A stretch of DNA of 35,984 bases from Lederbergia sp. NSJ-179 (GCF_022867885.1 NZ_JALIFP010000041.1:1-35984); one strand, 5' to 3'; counted from the first letter of the stretch, positions 10,686-22,589 are shown. Numbers and translations: made by a program. Notes: generated from the sequence alone by a model not told the origin.

Positions 10686-11156
10686 ATGCCTCGTAAAGGA
10701 CCTGTAGCGAAAAGAGACGTATTGCCAGATCCTCTCCATAATTCTAAGCTTGTCACACGACTAGTGAACAAGCTTATGGTAGATGGTAAAAAAGGAAAGG
10801 CACAAACGATTCTCTATTCTGCTTTTGATCTTATTCAAGAACGTACAGGCAAAGATCCAATGGAAGTATTTGATCAAGCCTTGAAAAATATTATGCCAGT
10901 TTTAGAAGTGAGAGCTCGCCGTGTAGGTGGTGCGAACTACCAAGTTCCAGTTGAAGTTCGTCCAGAACGCCGTTCAACACTTGGATTACGTTGGTTAGTC
11001 AACTATGCTCGTCTTCGTGGAGAAAAAACGATGGAAGAGCGTTTGGCTAATGAAATCATGGATGCTGCCAATAATACGGGTGCTTCTGTGAAAAAACGGG
11101 AAGAAACTCATAAAATGGCTGAAGCAAACAAAGCATTTGCTCATTACCGCTGGTAA
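10686..11156 (+). CDS. rpsG: 30S ribosomal protein S7
   Basis: S7 starts assembly of the 30S head by binding the 3' domain of 16S rRNA and lines the E site. The 156-aa length is standard. It starts [16 protein letters not shown] and contains the conserved [16 protein letters not shown] block and the C-terminal [18 protein letters not shown] helix. The ATG follows AAAGGAGG. In other bacteria S7 can repress the str operon; no such site was identified here. Confidence 0.97.
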   Translation: MPRKGPVAKRDVLPDPLHNSKLVTRLVNKLMVDGKKGKAQTILYSAFDLIQERTGKDPMEVFDQALKNIMPVLEVRARRVGGANYQVPVEVRPERRSTLGLRWLVNYARLRGEKTMEERLANEIMDAANNTGASVKKREETHKMAEANKAFAHYRW

Positions 11157-11219
11157 GATAGAACCAACTACTAAAAATATAATAGTAACATTACTCATCC
11201 TAGGAAGGAGAAATATGAA

Positions 11220-13298
11220 ATGCCTAGAGACTTCTCCTTAGAAAAGACACGTAATATTGGAATTATGGCTCATATTGATGCCGGTAAAACAACGACAACA
11301 GAACGTATTCTTTTCTATACAGGGCGCATTCATAAAATTGGTGAAACGCATGAAGGTGCTTCACAAATGGACTGGATGGAACAAGAGCAAGAACGTGGTA
11401 TTACGATTACATCTGCTGCAACAACTGCACAATGGAAAGGCCATCGTGTGAACATCATTGATACTCCAGGACACGTAGACTTTACAGTAGAAGTTGAACG
11501 TTCACTACGGGTACTTGATGGTGCAGTTACAGTCCTTGATGCCCAATCAGGTGTTGAACCTCAAACAGAAACAGTTTGGCGTCAAGCAACAACATATGGT
11601 GTTCCAAGAATAGTTTTCGTCAATAAGATGGATAAGATTGGGGCAAACTTTCTTTATTCTGTTAAAACATTGCATGAACGTCTACAAGCAAATGCCCATC
11701 CCATCCAACTTCCAATTGGTGCGGAAGATAGTTTCAAAGGAATGGTTGATCTTGTAGAAATGAAAGCATGGTTTTATGAAAGTGATGATCCTCAAGATCC
11801 AATCGAAGGTGAAATTCCGGCTGAACTTCAAGATCAGGCTGAAGAGTTGCGTACTAGTTTGATTGAAGCTGTCGCTGAATTTGATGAAGACCTTATGATG
11901 AAATATCTTGAGGGGGAAGAAATTTCCGTTGAGGAATTAAAGGCGGCCATTCGTAACGCCACATTGAAAGTGGAATTTTACCCTGTTCTTTGTGGTACAG
12001 CTTTTAAAAACAAAGGGGTTCAAAAAATGCTGGATGCGGTGGTTGATTATTTGCCTGCACCAACAGATATTGAATCGATTAAAGGAATTGTTCCAGATAC
12101 AGAGGAAGAAGTTGCTCGTCATGCAGATGACAATGAGCCATTTTCAGCCCTTGCGTTTAAAGTGATGACAGACCCTTATGTTGGCCGTCTAACGTTTTTC
12201 CGCGTGTACTCCGGAACACTGAACTCTGGATCTTATGTCCAAAATTCAACCAAAGGCAAACGTGAACGGGTGGGACGTATTCTATTGATGCATGCGAACC
12301 ACCGCGAAGAAATCAGCACGGTTTATAGTGGGGATATCGCAGCTGCTGTTGGTTTGAAGGATACGTCTACTGGGGATACCTTATGTGATGAAAAAGAACT
12401 TGTTATCCTTGAATCTATGGAATTCCCTGAACCTGTTATCAGTGTTGCGGTTGAGCCGAAATCAAAAGCCGACCAAGACAAGATGAGTACAGCTCTTGCT
12501 AAATTGCAGGAAGAGGATCCAACCTTCAGGGCAGAGACAAATCCTGAAACAGGTCAGGTTGTGATCTCAGGAATGGGTGAGCTTCACTTAGATGTCCTAG
12601 TTGACCGGATGAAGCGTGAATTTAAAGTGGAAGCAAACGTAGGTGCTCCACAAGTTTCTTATCGAGAAACGTTCCGCACTAGTGCTCAGGTTGAAGGGAA
12701 GTTTATCCGTCAATCAGGTGGGCGTGGACAATTTGGTCATGTATGGATTGAATTTAGTCCAAATGAGGAAGGCAAAGGCTTTGAATTCGAAAATGCGATT
12801 GTCGGTGGAGTTGTTCCTCGTGAATATATTCCGGCTGTACAAGCGGGACTTGAAGATGCAATGAATAATGGTGTAATTGCTGGTTATCCTTTAGTTGATA
12901 TAAAGGCAAAGTTATATGATGGTTCCTATCATGATGTCGATTCAAGTGAAATGGCCTTTAAAATTGCCGCTTCTATGGCATTAAGAAATGCCGCGAAAAA
13001 GTGTGATCCTGTCCTACTGGAACCAATTGAAAAGGTTGAAATTGTAATCCCAGAAGAATATCTCGGCGATATTATGGGGGATATTACTTCGCGCCGTGGT
13101 CGTGTGGAAGGTATGGAAGCTCGTGGAAATGCACAGGTTGTAAAAGCCTTTGTACCACTTGCGGAAATGTTTGGTTATGCCACCTCCCTTCGTTCCAATA
13201 CACAGGGCCGTGGAGTTTACACAATGTTCTTTGATCACTATGAAGAAGTGCCAAAATCAATTGCGGAAGAAATTATGAAAAAAAATAACGGTGAATAA
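11220..13298 (+). CDS. fusA: Translation elongation factor G
   Basis: EF-G is the GTPase that drives tRNA and mRNA translocation and, with RRF, ribosome recycling. It is 692 aa, as in B. subtilis. The GTPase signatures are complete: P-loop AHIDAGKT (17-24), switch II DTPGH (81-85) and NKMD (135-138). Domains II to V follow, with the domain IV stretch [15 protein letters not shown] and a C-terminal [21 protein letters not shown]. Nothing suggests a paralogue or fusidic-acid-resistance variant, though single residues were not judged. It lies between rpsG (63 bp) and tuf (122 bp). Confidence 0.98.
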   Translation: MPRDFSLEKTRNIGIMAHIDAGKTTTTERILFYTGRIHKIGETHEGASQMDWMEQEQERGITITSAATTAQWKGHRVNIIDTPGHVDFTVEVERSLRVLDGAVTVLDAQSGVEPQTETVWRQATTYGVPRIVFVNKMDKIGANFLYSVKTLHERLQANAHPIQLPIGAEDSFKGMVDLVEMKAWFYESDDPQDPIEGEIPAELQDQAEELRTSLIEAVAEFDEDLMMKYLEGEEISVEELKAAIRNATLKVEFYPVLCGTAFKNKGVQKMLDAVVDYLPAPTDIESIKGIVPDTEEEVARHADDNEPFSALAFKVMTDPYVGRLTFFRVYSGTLNSGSYVQNSTKGKRERVGRILLMHANHREEISTVYSGDIAAAVGLKDTSTGDTLCDEKELVILESMEFPEPVISVAVEPKSKADQDKMSTALAKLQEEDPTFRAETNPETGQVVISGMGELHLDVLVDRMKREFKVEANVGAPQVSYRETFRTSAQVEGKFIRQSGGRGQFGHVWIEFSPNEEGKGFEFENAIVGGVVPREYIPAVQAGLEDAMNNGVIAGYPLVDIKAKLYDGSYHDVDSSEMAFKIAASMALRNAAKKCDPVLLEPIEKVEIVIPEEYLGDIMGDITSRRGRVEGMEARGNAQVVKAFVPLAEMFGYATSLRSNTQGRGVYTMFFDHYEEVPKSIAEEIMKKNNGE

Positions 13299-13327
13299 TT
13301 GATTTTATGTTTACAATCAAGTATAAC
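13299..13327 (+). promoter_or_regulatory. Possible separate promoter for tuf
   Basis: TTGATT (13299-13304) and TATAAC (13322-13327) are 17 bp apart just after the fusA stop. B. subtilis tufA is known to be made in excess of its operon partners, which a local promoter would explain. The boxes are not strong. Confidence 0.4.
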
Positions 13328-13343
13328 TACTAATAGATATGCA

Positions 13344-13383
13344 AAGAGTCGCTTGGAAATGCTTCTATTTTGGAGCGTCTCTT
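13344..13383 (+). other. Stem-loop in the fusA-tuf spacer
   Basis: AAGAG-t-CGCT (13344-13353) pairs with AGCG-t-CTCTT (13374-13383), with one internal mismatch and a 20-nt loop. There is no T run, so it may be an RNA processing or stability element ahead of tuf rather than a terminator. Confidence 0.4.
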
Positions 13384-13420
13384 ATACTTACTATTTTCTA
13401 ATTAAAAGGAGGATTTCCTA

Positions 13421-14608
13421 ATGGCTAAGGAAAAATTTGATCGTTCCAAATCACATGCTAATATTGGTACAATTGGTCACGTTGACCACGGTAAAACTAC
13501 TCTTACTGCTGCTATCACGACTGTTATGGCAAAACGAGGTGGCGGAGAAGCAAGAGGTTACGATATGATCGATAATGCTCCAGAAGAGCGCGAACGTGGA
13601 ATTACAATTTCTACTTCTCACGTGGAATATGAAACTGAATCACGTCACTATGCACACGTAGATTGCCCAGGACACGCTGACTATGTTAAAAACATGATTA
13701 CTGGTGCTGCACAAATGGATGGCGCTATTCTTGTTGTTTCTGCAGCTGATGGCCCAATGCCACAAACTCGTGAGCATATCCTTCTATCTCGTAACGTAGG
13801 TGTTCCCTACATTGTGGTATTTATGAACAAATGCGATATGGTTGATGACGAAGAATTACTAGAACTAGTAGAAATGGAAATTCGTGATCTTCTATCTGAA
13901 TATGATTTCCCTGGGGACGATATCCCTGTTATCAAAGGTTCTGCTCTTAAAGCTCTTGAGGGTGATGCAGAATGGGAAGAAAAAATTGTTGAATTGATGG
14001 ATGCCGTAGACGAATATATCCCAACTCCAGAGCGTGACACTGACAAACCATTCATGATGCCTGTTGAGGACGTTTTCTCCATTACAGGCCGTGGTACTGT
14101 AGCGACTGGTCGTGTAGAACGTGGTCAAGTTAAAGTTGGTGACGAAGTTGAAATCATTGGTCTTGCTGAAGAAGCTAGCAAAACAACTGTAACAGGTGTT
14201 GAAATGTTCCGTAAGCTTCTTGATTATGCGGAAGCTGGTGACAACATCGGTGCACTACTTCGTGGTGTTGCTCGTGAAGATATCCAACGTGGTCAAGTAT
14301 TGGCTAAGCCTGGAACGATTACTCCGCATACAAACTTCAAAGCTGAAGTTTATGTGCTTTCAAAAGAAGAAGGTGGACGTCATACTCCATTCTTCTCAAA
14401 CTATCGTCCGCAATTCTATTTCCGTACAACGGATGTAACTGGTATTGTTACATTACCAGAAGGTACTGAGATGGTAATGCCTGGGGATAACATCGAGATG
14501 ACAGTAGAATTGATTTCCCCAATTGCGATTGAAGACGGAACTCGTTTTTCTATTCGTGAAGGTGGACGTACTGTAGGATCTGGTGTTGTAACTGTTATTG
14601 AAAAGTAA
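13421..14608 (+). CDS. tuf: Translation elongation factor Tu
   Basis: EF-Tu is the GTPase that brings aminoacyl-tRNA to the ribosomal A site. It is 395 aa. P-loop GHVDHGKT (19-26), switch II DCPGH (81-85) and NKCD (136-139) are all present, followed by beta-barrel domains II (from about 205, [16 protein letters not shown]) and III (GGRHTPFF, then YRPQFYFRT). The ATG lies 8 bp behind AAAGGAGG. It is the last gene of the str operon, closed by a strong terminator at 14619. Confidence 0.98.
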   Translation: MAKEKFDRSKSHANIGTIGHVDHGKTTLTAAITTVMAKRGGGEARGYDMIDNAPEERERGITISTSHVEYETESRHYAHVDCPGHADYVKNMITGAAQMDGAILVVSAADGPMPQTREHILLSRNVGVPYIVVFMNKCDMVDDEELLELVEMEIRDLLSEYDFPGDDIPVIKGSALKALEGDAEWEEKIVELMDAVDEYIPTPERDTDKPFMMPVEDVFSITGRGTVATGRVERGQVKVGDEVEIIGLAEEASKTTVTGVEMFRKLLDYAEAGDNIGALLRGVAREDIQRGQVLAKPGTITPHTNFKAEVYVLSKEEGGRHTPFFSNYRPQFYFRTTDVTGIVTLPEGTEMVMPGDNIEMTVELISPIAIEDGTRFSIREGGRTVGSGVVTVIEK

Positions 14609-14618
14609 TGATGAAATA

Positions 14619-14657
14619 TGGAGCAAGCAGGGATTTTCTGCTTGCTCCATTATTTTT
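14619..14657 (+). terminator. Terminator after tuf
   Basis: A perfect 12-bp stem TGGAGCAAGCAG/CTGCTTGCTCCA with a 7-nt loop is followed by TTATTTTT. It separates the str operon from the S10 promoters. Confidence 0.9.
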
Positions 14658-14712
14658 GGTTCCCTTCCTTAATAAGAAAAACTCCATAAAGAAATCCCCG
14701 TTATTTACAAAC

Positions 14713-14741
14713 TTGCTTCCATGGATAAAACTATGTATAAT
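14713..14741 (+). promoter_or_regulatory. S10-operon promoter, upstream copy
   Basis: TTGCTT (14713-14718) and TATAAT (14736-14741) are 17 bp apart. The -10 box lies in the 11-mer TATGTATAATC, repeated exactly in the second promoter 69 bp further on. Confidence 0.65.
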
Positions 14742-14781
14742 CGAAACGTTGAAAATAGTTATAGAAATTATCTAGATTTTA

Positions 14782-14810
14782 TTGCATCTGGTGTAGGATT
14801 TATGTATAAT
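14782..14810 (+). promoter_or_regulatory. S10-operon promoter, downstream copy
   Basis: TTGCAT (14782-14787) and TATAAT (14805-14810) have 17-bp spacing and the same TATGTATAATC core as the upstream copy. Transcription from here gives a leader of about 125 nt before rpsJ. Confidence 0.65.
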
Positions 14811-14817
14811 CAATAAT

Positions 14818-15251
<434 letters not shown>

Positions 15252-15286
15252 TAATAAATTTTATAGAAAATCAGGAGGTGTGACTT

Positions 15287-15916
15287 GTGACCAAAGGAAT
15301 CTTGGGTAGAAAGATCGGTATGACGCAGGTATTTGCTGAAAATGGTGAATTGATCCCTGTAACAGTTATTGAAGCTGCCCCTAACGTAGTGCTTCAAAAG
15401 AAGACGATTGAAACAGATGGATATGAAGCTGTTCAACTTGGTTTTGATGATAAACGTGATAAACTTTCGAACAAACCAGAAAAAGGACATGTTGCGAAAG
15501 CAAATACTGCACCTAAGCGCTTCATCCGTGAATTTAACGGAGTAAATCTTGATGAATATGAAGTTGGTCAAGAAGTCAAAGTTGATATTTTCGCAGAAGG
15601 CGATTTAGTAGATGTATCAGGAGTTTCCAAAGGGAAAGGATTCCAAGGCGTCATTAAACGCCACGGACAATCACGCGGACCTATGTCCCATGGTTCTCGC
15701 TATCATAGAAGACCAGGATCAATGGGTGCTGTTGACCCAGCGCGTGTATTCAAACAAAAAGCATTACCTGGCCGTATGGGTGGAGAAAGAATTACAATTC
15801 AAAACCTTCCAGTCGTTAAAGTTGATGCAGAACGTAACTTGCTTTTAGTGAAAGGGAATGTTCCTGGACCTAAGAAAGCTTTAATAGAAATTAAGACTGG
15901 AATTAAAGTGAAGTAA
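15287..15916 (+). CDS. rplC: 50S ribosomal protein L3
   Basis: L3 is one of the first proteins to assemble on 23S rRNA, and its loop reaches the peptidyl-transferase centre. The 209-aa product begins [16 protein letters not shown] from a GTG codon behind AGGAGGTG. It contains the conserved [16 protein letters not shown] and [12 protein letters not shown] stretches of the central extension. No truncation is seen. It is spaced 27 bp from rplD. Confidence 0.97.
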   Translation: MTKGILGRKIGMTQVFAENGELIPVTVIEAAPNVVLQKKTIETDGYEAVQLGFDDKRDKLSNKPEKGHVAKANTAPKRFIREFNGVNLDEYEVGQEVKVDIFAEGDLVDVSGVSKGKGFQGVIKRHGQSRGPMSHGSRYHRRPGSMGAVDPARVFKQKALPGRMGGERITIQNLPVVKVDAERNLLLVKGNVPGPKKALIEIKTGIKVK

Positions 15917-15943
15917 GACAACGAGAGAAAGGAGGAAACAAGA

Positions 15944-16567
15944 ATGCCGAAAGTAGCATTATATAGTCAAGCAGGCTCTAAGGTCGGTGAGATTGATCTT
16001 AATGAATCTGTTTTTGGAATCGAACCAAACAATCATGTATTGTTTGAAGCAATTGTGATGCAAAGAGCTTCCTTAAGACAAGGAACCGCAAAAGTGAAAA
16101 ATCGTTCGGAAGTACGTGGCGGTGGTGCAAAACCATGGCGGCAAAAAGGAACAGGTCGTGCTCGTCAAGGTTCCATTCGTTCTCCACAATGGCGTGGCGG
16201 TGGTACAGTATTTGGTCCTGTTCCACGCAGCTATAGTTACAAACTTCCCAAGAAAGTTCGTCGTTTAGCCATCAAGTCGGCATTATCAACAAAAGTGCGT
16301 GAAGAAAGTATTCTTGTATTAGAATCACTAAGCTTTGAAGCACCAAAAACAAAAGAATTTGTGAAGGTATTAGCGAATCTTCCTGTTGGCAAAAAGGCTT
16401 TAGTCGTCACAGATACTGTGGATGAAAATGTAGAATTATCAGGAAGAAATATTCCTGGAATTACTGTGATTGAAGCATCTAACTTGAACGTACTCGATGT
16501 TACCAATCATCAAACATTGATCTTAACGAAAGCCGCAGTTGAAAAAGTAGAGGAGGTGCTTGGGTAA
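15944..16567 (+). CDS. rplD: 50S ribosomal protein L4
   Basis: L4 lines the peptide exit tunnel. At 207 aa it has the typical Bacillus length. The long basic loop (about 46-100: [20 protein letters not shown], then TGRAR, then SPQWRGGG) reaches the tunnel near the macrolide site and looks wild type. In E. coli L4 represses the S10 operon, but that mechanism is not known to hold in Bacillus. Its TAA overlaps the rplW ATG by one base, which suggests coupled translation. Confidence 0.97.
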   Translation: MPKVALYSQAGSKVGEIDLNESVFGIEPNNHVLFEAIVMQRASLRQGTAKVKNRSEVRGGGAKPWRQKGTGRARQGSIRSPQWRGGGTVFGPVPRSYSYKLPKKVRRLAIKSALSTKVREESILVLESLSFEAPKTKEFVKVLANLPVGKKALVVTDTVDENVELSGRNIPGITVIEASNLNVLDVTNHQTLILTKAAVEKVEEVLG

Positions 16568-16851
16568 TGGATGTACGTGATGTTGTTAAGCGCCCCATCA
16601 TTACAGAGCGTTCTATGGAACAAACGGCTGAAAAGAAATACACTTTTGAAGTAGACGTGAAGGCGAATAAAACGCTGATCAAAAACGCGGTCGAACAAAT
16701 TTTTGATGTGAAGGTCGAAAAAGTGAATGTGCTGAATTATAAAGGGAAATTCAAACGCATGGGTCGTTTTGTAGGATATACAAACAAGCGCCGTAAAGCA
16801 GTTGTTACTTTAACGGAAGATAGCAATGAGATTGAATTTTTTGAAGTATAA
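16567..16851 (+). CDS. rplW: 50S ribosomal protein L23
   Basis: L23 sits at the tunnel exit, where signal recognition particle, trigger factor and the Sec translocon dock. The 94-aa product has the family core [12 protein letters not shown] and [20 protein letters not shown], and the C-terminal [20 protein letters not shown]. The start overlaps the end of rplD (TAATG), with its ribosome-binding site AGAGGAGGTG inside rplD. Confidence 0.96.
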   Translation: MDVRDVVKRPIITERSMEQTAEKKYTFEVDVKANKTLIKNAVEQIFDVKVEKVNVLNYKGKFKRMGRFVGYTNKRRKAVVTLTEDSNEIEFFEV

Positions 16852-16886
16852 GTTCGGTTTAAACTAACGAAAGAGGAGGGAATACA

Positions 16887-17720
16887 ATGGCGATCAAAAA
16901 ATACAAACCTACCTCAAACGGACGTCGTAACATGACAGGCTTGGATTTCTCTGAAATCACGACAGATAAACCAGAGAAAACATTGCTAGAGCCTCTTAAT
17001 CGAAAAGGCGGTCGTAATAATCAAGGTAGAATGACAGTTCGTCATCGCGGCGGTGGTCATAAGCGTCAATATCGTGTAGTTGATTTTAAACGCAACAAAG
17101 ATGGTATACCAGGACGCGTTGCTACAATCGAATATGATCCAAATCGTTCCGCAAACATTGCATTAATTCATTATCATGATGGGGAGAAACGTTATATACT
17201 TGCCCCCAAAAATCTTCAAGTGGGCATGGAAGTCATGTCTGGTGCTGATGCCGATATTAAAGTTGGAAATGCCCTTCCATTAGCCAATATTCCAGTGGGT
17301 ACTTTTGTACACAATATTGAATTAAAACCTGGTAGAGGCGGCCAATTAGTCCGTTCCGCGGGAACTTCTGCCCAAGTCTTGGGTAAAGAAGGTACTAAGT
17401 ATGTTCTTGTTCGTTTGAATTCTGGTGAAGTTCGCATGATTCTTGCTACATGCCGTGCTTCAGTTGGTCAAGTAGGTAATGAACAACATGAACTAGTGAA
17501 TGTCGGTAAAGCAGGACGTTCACGCTGGCAGGGCAAACGTCCACATGTTCGCGGATCTGTTATGAATCCGAACGATCACCCGCATGGTGGTGGGGAAGGA
17601 CGTACACCAATAGGTCGGAAATCACCTGTTACACCTTGGGGTAAACCAACCATTGGCTACAAAACGCGGAAAAAGAATCATACATCGGATAAATTTATTG
17701 TGCGTCGTCGTAAAAAATAA
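16887..17720 (+). CDS. rplB: 50S ribosomal protein L2
   Basis: L2 is needed for subunit joining and peptidyl-transferase activity. The product is 277 aa, full length. It has the N-terminal [13 protein letters not shown], the OB and SH3-like core, and the C-terminal loop with [20 protein letters not shown], whose histidine region approaches the peptidyl-transferase centre. The ATG follows AGAGGAGGG. It is spaced 41 bp from rpsS. Confidence 0.97.
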   Translation: MAIKKYKPTSNGRRNMTGLDFSEITTDKPEKTLLEPLNRKGGRNNQGRMTVRHRGGGHKRQYRVVDFKRNKDGIPGRVATIEYDPNRSANIALIHYHDGEKRYILAPKNLQVGMEVMSGADADIKVGNALPLANIPVGTFVHNIELKPGRGGQLVRSAGTSAQVLGKEGTKYVLVRLNSGEVRMILATCRASVGQVGNEQHELVNVGKAGRSRWQGKRPHVRGSVMNPNDHPHGGGEGRTPIGRKSPVTPWGKPTIGYKTRKKNHTSDKFIVRRRKK

Positions 17721-17761
17721 GCGGATTGAACCGTAGCATAATTACGAAGGGAGGTTCTAGT

Positions 17762-18040
17762 ATGGGACGCAGCCTAAAAAAAGGCCCATTTGCAGATGAA
17801 CATTTGCTTACAAAAGTGGAAAAATTAAATGAAAATGATAAGAAACAAGTTGTAAAGACTTGGTCTCGCCGTTCAACTATTTTCCCAAGCTTTGTCGGGC
17901 ACACCATTGCAGTCTACGATGGCCGCAAGCATGTACCGGTATATATTAGTGAAGATATGGTTGGCCATAAACTTGGTGAATTTGCACCAACTCGCCTCTA
18001 CAGAGGTCACGCCGGGGACGATAGGAAAACTAAACGCTAA
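17762..18040 (+). CDS. rpsS: 30S ribosomal protein S19
   Basis: S19 lies in the 30S head and contacts the 50S subunit through bridge B1a, together with S13. The product is 92 aa with the family start [16 protein letters not shown] and the C-terminal [16 protein letters not shown], then DDRKTKR. I chose ATG 17762 behind GGGAGGTT; an in-frame GTG-type or other upstream start would add residues foreign to the family. Confidence 0.96.
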   Translation: MGRSLKKGPFADEHLLTKVEKLNENDKKQVVKTWSRRSTIFPSFVGHTIAVYDGRKHVPVYISEDMVGHKLGEFAPTRLYRGHAGDDRKTKR

Positions 18041-18058
18041 TGAGAGGAGGGCAACATC

Positions 18059-18400
18059 ATGCAAGCAAAAGCCGTTGCTAAAACAGTACGAATTGCTCCT
18101 CGTAAGGCACGTCTAGTCGTTGATCTTATTCGAGGAAAGCAAGTGGGCGAAGCAGTTTCCATTTTGAAACTAACTCCAAAAGCTGCCTCCCCAATCGTAG
18201 AAAAACTGTTAAAATCTGCCGTTGCAAATGCAGAACACAACTATGATATGGACATCAATAATCTATTGGTTTCTCAAGCTTATGTTGATGAAGGACCAAC
18301 AATGAAAAGATTTCGTCCACGTGCACAAGGTCGTGCAAGTCAAATTAATAAGCGCACAAGCCATATTACAATTGTGCTATCAGAAAAGAAGGAGGGGTAA
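18059..18400 (+). CDS. rplV: 50S ribosomal protein L22
   Basis: L22 lines the exit tunnel opposite L4. The 113-aa product has the N-terminal [16 protein letters not shown] and the long beta-hairpin that reaches the tunnel constriction ([17 protein letters not shown]), which looks wild type at the usual macrolide-resistance segment. The ATG follows GAGGAGGG. Only 3 bp separate it from rpsC. Confidence 0.97.
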   Translation: MQAKAVAKTVRIAPRKARLVVDLIRGKQVGEAVSILKLTPKAASPIVEKLLKSAVANAEHNYDMDINNLLVSQAYVDEGPTMKRFRPRAQGRASQINKRTSHITIVLSEKKEG

Positions 18401-18403
18401 TCT

Positions 18404-19060
18404 GTGGGTCAAAAAGTTAATCCAATCGGTATGCGTATTGGTATCATCCGTGACTGGGAATCGAAATGGTATGCCGATAAAGAATATGCAACTTTATTGC
18501 ATGAGGATATTAAAATTCGCGAATACATTGCGAAGCGTTTAGCTGATGCCTCCGTATCACGTGTTGAGATTGAACGTGCTGCAAATCGTGTGAATATCAC
18601 GGTCCACACGGCCAAACCGGGCATGGTTATCGGTAAAGGTGGTAGCGAAGTTGAAGCTTTACGTAAAGCTTTAAATAAACTTACAAACAAGCGAGTTCAT
18701 ATTAATATTATTGAAATTAAGAAGGCGGATCTTGATGCTAAATTGGTAGCAGAAAATATCGCCAGGCAACTAGAAAATCGTGTATCATTCCGTCGTGCGC
18801 AAAAACAAGCGATCCAACGGACAATGCGTGCAGGTGCCGATGGAATTAGAACGATGGTGTCAGGTCGTCTTGGTGGGGCTGATATTGCTCGTGCCGAACA
18901 CTATAGCGAAGGAACTGTTCCACTTCATACACTTCGCGCTGATATTGACTATGCTCATGCTGAAGCAGACACAACTTACGGTAAACTTGGTGTGAAAGTG
19001 TGGATTTATCGTGGAGAGATCCTTCCAGAAAAGAAAAAATCTGTGGAAGGAGGAAAATAA
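18404..19060 (+). CDS. rpsC: 30S ribosomal protein S3
   Basis: S3 forms part of the mRNA entry site and its helicase region. It is 218 aa. The KH type-II domain contains [18 protein letters not shown] (about 73-90), and the C-terminal domain has [20 protein letters not shown]. The start is GTG at 18404, behind AGGAGGGGTAA inside the end of rplV. rplP follows after 2 bp. Confidence 0.97.
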   Translation: MGQKVNPIGMRIGIIRDWESKWYADKEYATLLHEDIKIREYIAKRLADASVSRVEIERAANRVNITVHTAKPGMVIGKGGSEVEALRKALNKLTNKRVHINIIEIKKADLDAKLVAENIARQLENRVSFRRAQKQAIQRTMRAGADGIRTMVSGRLGGADIARAEHYSEGTVPLHTLRADIDYAHAEADTTYGKLGVKVWIYRGEILPEKKKSVEGGK

Positions 19061-19062
19061 TC

Positions 19063-19497
19063 ATGTTAATGCCTAAACGTGTAAAATATCGTCGCGAACA
19101 TCGTGGTAAAATGCGTGGTCGTGCAAAAGGCGGTACAGATGTAGCTTTCGGAGACTACGGTCTTCAAGCAACAGAAGCTTCTTGGATTACAAGCCGTCAA
19201 ATTGAAGCAGCGAGAATCGCGATGACTCGTTATATGAAACGTGGCGGTAAAGTTTGGATCAAAATTTTCCCTCACAAACCATACACAGCAAAACCTCTTG
19301 AAGTTCGGATGGGTTCCGGTAAAGGTGCACCTGAAGGATGGGTTGCGGTTGTAAAGCCAGGAAAAATTATGTTTGAAATTGCTGGAGTTCCAGAAGAGGT
19401 AGCAAGAGAAGCTCTTCGTCTAGCTGCACACAAACTTCCCATTAAATGTAAGTTTGTAAAACGAGAAGAAATTGGTGGTGAACCAAATGAAGGCTAA
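19063..19497 (+). CDS. rplP: 50S ribosomal protein L16
   Basis: L16 binds near the A-site tRNA elbow and completes late 50S assembly. The 144-aa product begins [15 protein letters not shown] and has [19 protein letters not shown] and [19 protein letters not shown] chose ATG 19063 behind GAAGGAGG, which lies inside the rpsC end; the frame is open further upstream only within rpsC. The last 11 bp overlap rpmC. Confidence 0.97.
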   Translation: MLMPKRVKYRREHRGKMRGRAKGGTDVAFGDYGLQATEASWITSRQIEAARIAMTRYMKRGGKVWIKIFPHKPYTAKPLEVRMGSGKGAPEGWVAVVKPGKIMFEIAGVPEEVAREALRLAAHKLPIKCKFVKREEIGGEPNEG

Positions 19498-19687
19498 TGA
19501 AATCCGTGATTTAACCACTGCCGAAATTGAACAAAACGTAAAATCTTTGAAGGAAGAATTATTTAACCTTCGCTTCCAATTAGCTACAGGGCAACTTGAA
19601 AACACCGCCCGCCTTCGCGAAGTTCGCAAATCAATTGCTCGATTGAAAACTGTTGTTCGTGAAAGAGAGCTCGAAGTTAACAATTGA
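19487..19687 (+). CDS. rpmC: 50S ribosomal protein L29
   Basis: L29 sits beside L23 at the tunnel exit. The 66-aa helical-hairpin protein begins [16 protein letters not shown] and has [20 protein letters not shown] and [14 protein letters not shown]. The ATG at 19487 lies inside the last codons of rplP, behind TTGGTGG, so translation is probably coupled. A GTG at 19472 in the same frame would add five residues not seen in the family. Confidence 0.95.
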   Translation: MKANEIRDLTTAEIEQNVKSLKEELFNLRFQLATGQLENTARLREVRKSIARLKTVVRERELEVNN

Positions 19688-19712
19688 TAACCGGAGAGGA
19701 GGTTAGCGGAAA

Positions 19713-19976
19713 ATGAGTGAACGCAATCAGCGCAAAGTTTATACAGGACGTGTGGTTTCTGACAAAATGGATAAAACCATTACTGTCATGGTGGAAACTT
19801 ACAAAAAGCATTCATTATACGGTAAACGCGTCAAGTATTCTAAAAAGTTTAAAGCACATGATGAACAGAATCAAGCGAAAGTTGGCGATATTGTTCGGAT
19901 TATGGAAACTCGCCCATTATCAGCTACAAAACGCTTTCGTTTGGAAGAGGTTGTTGAGAAAGCAATCATTATTTAA
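19713..19976 (+). CDS. rpsQ: 30S ribosomal protein S17
   Basis: S17 is a primary 16S rRNA-binding OB-fold protein of the 30S body. The 87-aa product has the signature [19 protein letters not shown] and [16 protein letters not shown], then [19 protein letters not shown]. The ATG follows GAGAGGAGG at 13 bp, slightly wide but the only fitting start. Confidence 0.96.
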   Translation: MSERNQRKVYTGRVVSDKMDKTITVMVETYKKHSLYGKRVKYSKKFKAHDEQNQAKVGDIVRIMETRPLSATKRFRLEEVVEKAIII

Positions 19977-20019
19977 TGACATGATCCGGATACATGGTTT
20001 CCGAAGGGAGGTAAACTAG

Positions 20020-20388
<369 letters not shown>

Positions 20389-20426
20389 TAAAACCATGAT
20401 ACGGTTACTCAAGGAGGTGCGATGTA

Positions 20427-20786
20427 ATGCAAATTAAATCTGGGGATAAAGTAATGGTTATCACCGGTAAAGACAAAGGGAAAACTGGCACAGTTCTTGC
20501 TGCTTACCCTCAAAAAGACCGTGTGCTTGTCGAAGGTGTTAATGTTGTGAAAAAGCACTCTAAGCCTTCACAAGATAACCCTCAAGGTGGGATTGATTCT
20601 CGAGAAGCTGCCATCCATGTGTCTAATGTGATGATCATTGATCCAAAAACAAATGAACCTACAAGAATCGGTTATAAACGTGTGACTATTAAAGGCAAAA
20701 ATGGAATTGAAAAAGAAGTGAGCGTCCGTGTATCTAAAAAATCGGGCGAAATCCTTGATAAAGATGTAGCTAAAAAGATTATATAG
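20427..20786 (+). CDS. rplX: 50S ribosomal protein L24, longer than usual
   Basis: L24 starts 50S assembly by binding domain I of 23S rRNA. The KOW core (about 1-60) is normal: [18 protein letters not shown] and [20 protein letters not shown]. The protein is 119 aa, whereas Bacillus and Staphylococcus L24 as I remember them are 103-105 aa. The extra length lies in a charged insert after RIGYK (about 87-103: [17 protein letters not shown]) and a tail after GEILDK (DVAKKII). The reading frame is clean and the neighbours are unchanged, so this looks like a real lineage feature and not an error. The ATG follows AAGGAGGTG. Confidence 0.95.
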   Translation: MQIKSGDKVMVITGKDKGKTGTVLAAYPQKDRVLVEGVNVVKKHSKPSQDNPQGGIDSREAAIHVSNVMIIDPKTNEPTRIGYKRVTIKGKNGIEKEVSVRVSKKSGEILDKDVAKKII

Positions 20787-20812
20787 TAAGCAGATGAAGG
20801 GAGGTACACGAC

Positions 20813-21352
20813 ATGAACCGCCTAAAGGAAAAATTTGAAAAAGATATTACACCGGCTCTTGTGAGCAAGTTTCATTATAAATCAGTTATGGAAGTCCCTA
20901 AGATTGAGAAAATCGTGATCAATATGGGTGTTGGCGATGCTGTTCAAAATGCTAAAATGCTCGATAATGCTGTAGAAGAGCTTAGCCAAATTACGGGTCA
21001 AAAACCAGTTGTAACGAAAGCGAAAAACTCTATTGCTGGATTCCGCCTTCGGGAAGGAATGCCGATCGGTGCGAAAGTAACGCTTCGTGGAGAGCGTATG
21101 TATGACTTCTTTGATAAATTGATTTCAGTATCTCTCCCACGCGTGCGTGACTTCCGTGGAATTTCCAAAAAAGCTTTTGATGGCCGCGGAAACTATACAC
21201 TAGGTGTTAGAGAACAGTTAATCTTCCCTGAAATTGATTATGATAAAGTAAACAAAGTTCGCGGTATGGACATTGTGATCGTCACTACGGCGAATACCGA
21301 TGAGGAAGCACGTGAATTATTGACTGCATTTGGAATGCCATTCCAAAAGTAA
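20813..21352 (+). CDS. rplE: 50S ribosomal protein L5
   Basis: L5 binds 5S rRNA with L18 and L25 and contacts S13 in bridge B1b. It is 179 aa and full length. Conserved parts include [38 protein letters not shown] and [20 protein letters not shown]. The ATG follows GGGAGGT. Confidence 0.97.
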   Translation: MNRLKEKFEKDITPALVSKFHYKSVMEVPKIEKIVINMGVGDAVQNAKMLDNAVEELSQITGQKPVVTKAKNSIAGFRLREGMPIGAKVTLRGERMYDFFDKLISVSLPRVRDFRGISKKAFDGRGNYTLGVREQLIFPEIDYDKVNKVRGMDIVIVTTANTDEEARELLTAFGMPFQK

Positions 21353-21562
<210 letters not shown>

Positions 21563-21591
21563 GACCGATACTGGGAAGGAGGTAAATGTAA

Positions 21592-21990
21592 ATGGTTATG
21601 ACTGATCCAATTGCAGATTTGCTTACACGTATTCGCAATGCGAATATGGTACGACATGATAAATTGGAAGTTCCAGCTTCAAATATTAAAAAAGGTGTCG
21701 CTGAAATCCTTAAACAAGAAGGATTTGTTCGCGATGTCGAATATATCGAAGATAATAAGCAGGGTATTATTCGTATTTTCTTGAAATACGGTCCGAATAA
21801 TGAGCGAGTAATCACCGGTCTAAAGCGTATCAGTAAACCTGGATTACGGGTTTATGCAAAGGCAAATGAAGTACCAAAAGTACTTAACGGTCTTGGTATC
21901 GCAATCGTCTCTACTTCTCAAGGTGTGTTAACGGACAAAGAAGCAAGAGCCAAGCAAGTTGGCGGGGAAGTACTTGCGTATGTATGGTAA
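21592..21990 (+). CDS. rpsH: 30S ribosomal protein S8
   Basis: S8 organises the central domain of 16S rRNA. The 132-aa product begins [18 protein letters not shown] and ends with ISTSQGV-type sequence, here [17 protein letters not shown], then GGEVLAYVW. In E. coli S8 represses the spc operon; no similar site was recognised here. The first ATG behind GGAGG is used; an in-frame ATG two codons later is also possible. Confidence 0.97.
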   Translation: MVMTDPIADLLTRIRNANMVRHDKLEVPASNIKKGVAEILKQEGFVRDVEYIEDNKQGIIRIFLKYGPNNERVITGLKRISKPGLRVYAKANEVPKVLNGLGIAIVSTSQGVLTDKEARAKQVGGEVLAYVW

Positions 21991-22020
21991 TATGGGTCTG
22001 AAGAACGGAGGTGCAACAAA

Positions 22021-22557
22021 ATGTCTCGTATAGGGAAAAAACCAATTGAAATTCCTGCTGGCGTTACAGTTGAGCAGAACGGAGATACTGTTACTGTTAA
22101 AGGGCCAAAAGGTGAACTGACAAATACATTTCATTCTGATATCAAAATTAGCGTTGAGGACAATATCATTCATGTCACTCGACCTTCTGATTCTAAAGAA
22201 CACCGCTCTATGCACGGAACAACCCGTTCTCTCGTTGCGAATATGGTTGATGGTGTTTCTAAAGGATTTGAAAAGAACTTAGAACTTGTTGGTGTTGGTT
22301 ACCGTGCCCAAAAGCAAGGGAATAAACTTGTTCTAAATGTAGGGTATTCACACCCAGTGGAATTTGAACCTGAAGAAGGAACTGAAATTGAAGTTCCCAA
22401 TAATACAAAAGTGATTATTAAAGGTTACCATAAGGAAAATGTAGGAGCTTTAGCTTCAAATATTCGTGCCGTTCGTCCGCCTGAGCCTTATAAAGGAAAA
22501 GGGATTCGGTATGAAGGTGAAATGGTTCGTCGTAAAGAGGGGAAAACCGGTAAATAA
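22021..22557 (+). CDS. rplF: 50S ribosomal protein L6
   Basis: L6 lies near the sarcin-ricin loop and the factor-binding site. At 178 aa it has the two repeated alpha/beta domains, starting [15 protein letters not shown] and ending with [19 protein letters not shown], the most conserved segment. The ATG follows ACGGAGGTG. Confidence 0.97.
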   Translation: MSRIGKKPIEIPAGVTVEQNGDTVTVKGPKGELTNTFHSDIKISVEDNIIHVTRPSDSKEHRSMHGTTRSLVANMVDGVSKGFEKNLELVGVGYRAQKQGNKLVLNVGYSHPVEFEPEEGTEIEVPNNTKVIIKGYHKENVGALASNIRAVRPPEPYKGKGIRYEGEMVRRKEGKTGK

Positions 22558-22589
22558 TGCCGCTTAGGTACTGAAAGGAGTGACTCGTA

